A stretch of DNA of 64,000 bases from Saccharopolyspora gregorii (GTDB taxonomy: Bacteria > Actinomycetota > Actinomycetes > Mycobacteriales > Pseudonocardiaceae), in contig NZ_CP059556.1 of assembly GCF_024734405.1 (NCBI RefSeq), forward strand, positions 3,348,001 through 3,412,000, given 5' to 3'. A program made the translations under genes and the position numbers. Shown here piece by piece: positions 61,552-64,000 of this stretch. The notes beneath the pieces were generated by a model, which worked only from the letters and a program-made list of their open reading frames with translations, was not told the origin of the DNA and made no database searches. The number at the start of each line of letters is the position of its first letter. The first letter of the stretch is position 1.

Positions 61552-61707
61552 CGGGTAGCGGAACCTCAGCGGCTTCCTCGCTGCGGGATCGATGTCTGAT
61601 GTATGTCCAACACACGGCGACATCGCTGTCCTCGCGAGGAAGCCGCTGAGAACCCGCGGCGGTGCCGGCTGCTCGGGTGGTCGCTGCTCAGCGGCTTCGC
61701 CGCTGAC
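61552..61707 (-). repeat. nested-hairpin intergenic repeat, copy 5 (reverse orientation)
   Basis: Arms CTCAGCGGCTTCCTCGC (61565-61581) and GCGAGGAAGCCGCTGAG (61634-61650) pair perfectly. The inner stem is CGATGTC (61590) / GACATCG (61619), the two-sided counterpart of CGATTTC/GAAATCG in copy 3, and TCAGCGGC-TTC-GCCGCTGA lies at 61688-61706. It fills the gap between convergent fadD3 and a methyltransferase gene. Confidence 0.85.
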
Positions 61708-61751
61708 AGGACACCGACACGAACCGCCGCGCGAGTTCAGAGACAGGGCAC

Positions 61752-62609
61752 TCACCCGGGCAGGCGGACCCCGCTCGCGTAGCCACCGGAGTCCGCCTCG
61801 GGTGCGGCGCGACCCCACCGCCGCGCGAGGTCGTGGTGCCGGTGGAATTCCACTCGCCAGCCGCGGTCGCCGAGCCGGTGGGCGTTGTCCTGGTCGACGC
61901 CGGATTCGCCGGCGCTGGGCGCCGCGCCGCGGCCGACGAACTCGCGCATCCGCCGGTAGGTCTCGTCGTCCGGTGCGGCGATCGCGGTCTTCACGAGCCT
62001 GCTGCCGGGTGCGCTGAGCTCGGTGATGGTGTCCAGCACCGCGGTGGCGTCGGCGGGCGGGAGGTAGGCGAGCACGCCCTCCTCCAGCCACGCGGTGCGG
62101 CGGGCGGGGTCGAAGCCGGCTGCGGTGAGGTCGGCCGCCCAGTTCCCGCGCAGGTCGGTGGGCACGGTGGTGCGCTGCGCGGCGGACCTCGGGCGCGCGG
62201 GGTGGTCGCGCAGCACCGGTTCCTTGAACGCGAACATCGCGGGCGAGTCCAGTTCGAAGCACGCCACGTGCGCGGGCAGCGGGAGCCGCAGCGCCCGCGT
62301 GCTCAGCCCGGCTCCGACGTCGACGACCTGGGTACAGCCCGCTCCGACGGCGGCCGACAGCTGCTCGTCGAAGTGGCGGGTGGCGACGACGCGGCCGTCG
62401 TGGAAGCTCTCGACCAGGCCTTGCAGCCGTTCCCAGGTCCGCGCGCCGTCGGGTGCGCTGCGGAATGCGGTTTCGGCGGCGGCGGCGGACGCGCGCGCGT
62501 AGGGGTCCGCGATCAGGCGATCTTCTCGGTCGGTCTCGCGTGCGCGGATGAGCGCGACGCCCACGGCGGTGCTGCCCACCCCGGTGAGCGGTTCCGGTGT
62601 GCCGGTCAT
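61752..62609 (-). CDS. SAM-dependent methyltransferase (LCMT / TIGR00027-like)
   Basis: A 285-residue methyltransferase of the leucine carboxyl methyltransferase-like group common in actinomycetes: VGVALIRARETDREDRLIADPYA near 17, RHFDEQLSAAVGAGCTQVVDVGAGLSTRALRL near 78 with the VDVGAG SAM loop, CFELDSPAMFAFKE near 115 and AWLEEGVLAYLPPADA near 170. Natural substrates of this family are mostly unknown. It lies 64 bp downstream of hsaB on the same strand and may be co-transcribed with the ring-A genes. ATG at 62609. Confidence 0.82.
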   Translation of the reverse strand: MTGTPEPLTGVGSTAVGVALIRARETDREDRLIADPYARASAAAAETAFRSAPDGARTWERLQGLVESFHDGRVVATRHFDEQLSAAVGAGCTQVVDVGAGLSTRALRLPLPAHVACFELDSPAMFAFKEPVLRDHPARPRSAAQRTTVPTDLRGNWAADLTAAGFDPARRTAWLEEGVLAYLPPADATAVLDTITELSAPGSRLVKTAIAAPDDETYRRMREFVGRGAAPSAGESGVDQDNAHRLGDRGWRVEFHRHHDLARRWGRAAPEADSGGYASGVRLPG

Positions 62610-62673
62610 CGGCGCCTCCCCAGGTCGGCTTCCGGCAACCTACCCCGCGGGCGGCGTCGAGCGGGCGGCTTCG

Positions 62674-64000
<1,327 letters not shown>

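Overview
The window is a near-continuous sterol (cholesterol and phytosterol) catabolism island from a high-GC Gram-positive actinomycete. Evidence for this is the very GC-rich third codon positions, many GTG starts, tight ATGA and TGATG gene junctions, and a gene set that matches the M. tuberculosis/Rhodococcus KstR and KstR2 regulons almost gene for gene. The order differs from Mycobacterium, and a Pseudonocardiales-type host (Saccharopolyspora or Amycolatopsis-like) is my inference; nothing in the window proves the genus. No rRNA, tRNA, CRISPR array, phage or transposase gene was seen.

Layout. 1-6.7 kb (minus): the igr-type operon fadE28-fadE29-chsH2-chsH1-ltp2 (last side-chain cycle; ltp2 runs off the left edge), then fadE34. 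6.75-10.5 kb: a four-gene cassette of unknown function (methyltransferase; glycosyltransferase, methyltransferase, prenyltransferase-fold protein) whose two promoters both carry KstR-type boxes. 10.7-11.3 kb: kstR. 11.3-15.5 kb (minus): two SDRs, fadA6 and an MBL hydrolase. 15.6-19.1 kb (plus): echA20-ipdA-ipdB-ipdC. 19.1-21.7 kb (minus): fadE30-ipdF-kstR2. 21.8-26.2 kb (plus): an enoyl-CoA hydratase and three acyl-CoA dehydrogenases including a frameshifted fadE31. Regions from 12.6 to 26.2 kb degrade rings C and D.

26.3-39.6 kb (minus): the mce4 sterol importer (yrbE4A, yrbE4B, mce4A-F) preceded by fdxD, alcohol dehydrogenase, hsd4A, aldehyde dehydrogenase and an SDR, possibly one 13-gene transcript. 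39.9-44.2 kb (plus): fadE26-fadE27-fadD17. 44.1-45.0 kb: an unrelated-looking XRE/DUF2975 pair. 45.1-48.8 kb: fadD19 with a nitronate monooxygenase-family protein, divergent from echA19. 48.9-51.5 kb (minus): an acyl-CoA synthetase and an F420-type oxidoreductase. 51.6-56.2 kb (plus): DUF35 protein-ltp4-ltp3 (branched sterol side chains) with two followers. 56.4-57.3 kb: RidA and HxlR genes. 57.3-61.5 kb: cyp125 divergent from fadA5-fadD3. 61.7-64 kb (minus): hsaC-hsaB (ring A) and a methyltransferase; hsaC runs off the right edge.

How it works together: Mce4 imports sterol; CYP125, FadD17/FadD19, FadE26-27, EchA19, Hsd4A, FadA5, FadE34, FadE28-29, ChsH1-H2 and Ltp2 shorten the side chain (Ltp3/Ltp4 for C24-branched sterols); HsaB/HsaC act on ring A; FadD3, FadE30, IpdF, IpdC, EchA20, IpdAB, FadE31/32 and FadA6 finish rings C and D. 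Twelve TNNAACNNGTTNNA-like boxes mark side-chain, uptake and cassette promoters (KstR), and two ANCAAGNNCTTGNT-like boxes mark ring C/D promoters (KstR2). A family of nested-hairpin repeats with covarying stems sits in five intergenic gaps.
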